64,000 bases of DNA from Mesorhizobium sp. (GTDB taxonomy: Bacteria > Pseudomonadota > Alphaproteobacteria > Rhizobiales > Rhizobiaceae), in NCBI GenBank assembly GCA_004017275.1, contig SAKE01000007.1, forward strand, positions 62,001 through 126,000, in the 5' to 3' direction. Numbering within the stretch: position 1 is the first letter of the stretch; each line of letters begins with the position of its first letter. This document shows positions 62,667 to 64,000 of the stretch, one piece after another. The notes under the pieces are model-generated. The model made no database searches, was not told where the DNA came from, and saw nothing but the letters and a program-made list of their open reading frames with translations. The position numbers and the translations under genes are program-made.

Positions 62667-63857
62667 ATGAGCAGCCCCCGCGACGTCGTCATCACTGGTA
62701 TTGGCCTTGTCTCCTCGCTGGGAGAGGGTCCGGACGCCCACTGGCAGAAGCTCGCGCAGCCGGGTCTGCAGCCGGTACTCGAAGCCGCGCGCTTTGCGCC
62801 CTACACCGTCCATCCATTGCCGGAGATCGACTGGAACCTGCAGATTGCCAAGCGCGGCGACCAGCGCCAGATGGAAACCTGGCAGAGGCTCGGCACCTAT
62901 GCCGCAGGCTTGGCGCTGGACGATGCCGGCATCAAAGGCAATGACGAACTCTGCACGACCATGGACATGGTGGTGGCCGCCGGCGGCGGCGAGCGCGACG
63001 AGGCAGTCGATGCCGCCATTCTCGCCGCTTCGGAAAGCCGCAACGACCGCGACGTGCTGCTCAACGAGAAATTGACCACCGAACTGCGGCCGACGCTTTT
63101 TCTGGCCCAGCTTTCCAACCTGCTCGCCGGCAACATCTCCATCGTCCACAAGGTGACGGGCTCGTCCAGAACCTTCATGGGCGAGGAAGGTGCCGGCGTC
63201 GCGGCCGTCGAGACTGCCGCCGCTCGCATCCGATCGGGCCAGTCGACGCACATTCTGGTCGGCGGTGCCTTCCAGACCGAACATTCCGATATGCTGCTCG
63301 GCTATGAACTCGCCGGCTATTTGCATCGCGGCCCGTGGAAGCCGGTCTGGCAAAGACAGGGTGCTGAGGGCGGCGGCGTCGTCACCGGCTCCGGCGGCGC
63401 CTTCCTGGTGCTGGAGCAACGCGAACACGCGACAAGCCGGGGTCGAAAAATCTATGCCGAGCTCGGGCCGGTCGTCTCCGGCCGCGCCAGGCGGCCGCGC
63501 GGAGAGCTCGACGCCGAGATCGCCGCGCTGCTCAAGCAGGCTGCATTGCCGAACGGCAAATTGCTGGCCCTGTCGGGCGCATCGGGGGCGCATGCGGCGA
63601 CATCAGCCGAGAAAGCCGCGCTCGATGCCAATCCGGCGATCGCCGCACGCGGTTTCTCGACGCTGACCGGCCACATGAAGGAAGCGCAGTTTCCCTTCGC
63701 CGTGGCGTTGGCGGCACTGGCCGTCGATCGCAAGGCCGCCTACCCTGTTTTCGACGCCGCAGCCGAGACGCCGTTTGAAGGCATTCCCGGAGCCGCCCTT
63801 GCAACGGCAATCGGCTATCACCAATTCGAGGGCATGGCGCTGATCAACGCCGCCTGA
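62667..63857 (+). CDS. Ketosynthase-like protein of the AcpXL cluster (FabF2XL type)
   Basis: 396 residues of thiolase/ketosynthase fold: RDVVITGIGLVSSLGEG at the start, GSGGAFLVLEQREHATSRGR in the C-terminal half and the late His in LTGHMKEAQFPFAVALAAL. The position of the active-site cysteine in ordinary ketosynthases is occupied by IVHKVTGSSRTFMGEEGAG, with no cysteine. It is therefore likely inactive on its own, like a chain-length factor, and would pair with the FabF downstream (63909). Role in making the very-long-chain acyl group of lipid A is inferred from context. Confidence 0.85.
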   Translation: MSSPRDVVITGIGLVSSLGEGPDAHWQKLAQPGLQPVLEAARFAPYTVHPLPEIDWNLQIAKRGDQRQMETWQRLGTYAAGLALDDAGIKGNDELCTTMDMVVAAGGGERDEAVDAAILAASESRNDRDVLLNEKLTTELRPTLFLAQLSNLLAGNISIVHKVTGSSRTFMGEEGAGVAAVETAAARIRSGQSTHILVGGAFQTEHSDMLLGYELAGYLHRGPWKPVWQRQGAEGGGVVTGSGGAFLVLEQREHATSRGRKIYAELGPVVSGRARRPRGELDAEIAALLKQAALPNGKLLALSGASGAHAATSAEKAALDANPAIAARGFSTLTGHMKEAQFPFAVALAALAVDRKAAYPVFDAAAETPFEGIPGAALATAIGYHQFEGMALINAA

Positions 63858-63908
63858 GGCGGTGTTCCATGGTCCATGTTGCAACGATAAACGCTCGAGG
63901 GCTCCCGG

Positions 63909-64000
63909 ATGGCCAATCTGAACGATCATATGGGCAGGCCGATCGTCGCCGTCACCGGCATCGGCGTGGTGACATCGCTTGGCGTCGGCAAATCAGACAA
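63909..64000 (+). CDS. Beta-ketoacyl-ACP synthase, FabF type (partial)
   Basis: Only the first 30 codons are in the window: MANLNDHMGRPIVAVTGIGV then VTSLGVGKSD. This is the N-terminal strand and loop of a FabF-type ketosynthase. It follows the cysteine-less ketosynthase with a 51-base gap and is probably the catalytic partner (FabF1XL). Continues beyond the window. Confidence 0.85.
   Translation, partial: MANLNDHMGRPIVAVTGIGVVTSLGVGKSD

Overview
The window looks like chromosomal DNA of a high-GC alphaproteobacterium of the order Hyphomicrobiales (Rhizobiales), most likely Mesorhizobium or a close relative. The evidence is a RirA-type iron regulator with IRO-like sites, a rhizobial heme-uptake locus (hmuVUTSP, hmuR, hmuQ), the very-long-chain acyl carrier protein AcpXL with its dedicated ketosynthases, a phasin, and several rhizobial-style palindromic intergenic repeats. 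Genus-level placement is inference.

Left part (1-13100): a partial AhpD-like gene, cutC with a GNAT gene, a secreted family-3 glycoside hydrolase, a caspase-like protein with two PAN/apple domains, a membrane acyltransferase, a three-gene molybdenum hydroxylase operon (form II coxL type, with unusual heptamer hairpins in both intergenic gaps), and a FIST-domain sensor next to a hybrid histidine kinase that resembles the NosP/NahK nitric-oxide pair.

13241-24534 is the accessory region and the most interesting part. A 2083-residue Rhs/SpvB-type polymorphic toxin with an HNH-like tip is followed by its putative immunity gene. Behind it lies a decaying array: two toxin C-terminal stubs each overlapping an orphan immunity gene, one displaced Rhs core plus an alternative toxin tip with its own immunity gene, and three broken REP-associated tyrosine transposase (RAYT) copies. 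A 20-bp motif lies a few bases after three immunity genes and, inverted, forms the right ends of two RAYT units, exactly where the toxin stubs begin.

24541-35721 is mostly ordinary metabolism and regulation: an orphan LuxR-type response regulator, a fumarylpyruvate hydrolase-like / maleylpyruvate isomerase-like pair, a zinc alcohol dehydrogenase, a MocR regulator divergent from a DMT exporter, a LysR regulator divergent from an MFS exporter, a MaoC hydratase, a phasin, a candidate small RNA and a DUF445 protein.

35860-44925 is a complete heme acquisition locus: rirA, then hmuPSTUV on the minus strand, divergent from hmuR, a small secreted protein, a TonB-like protein and the heme-degrading monooxygenase hmuQ. 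Two TGA-N9-TCA-like sites in opposite orientation sit between the divergent arms. 44988-55651 holds putA with its Lrp-type regulator, a di-heme peroxidase with a YtkA-like partner, a KdgK-like sugar kinase, galM, gabD and an AEC transporter. 55756-58833 is a second caspase-like protein, this one with TPR-like repeats.

60456-62099 carries two overlapping, abnormal tRNA-like sequences, a strongly self-complementary stretch and a slipin (SPFH/Band-7) gene. This matches the published association of SPFH proteins with a tRNA-like RNA in RNA-repair systems. The right edge enters the AcpXL lipid A acyl-chain cluster, including a ketosynthase-like protein without a recognisable active-site cysteine.
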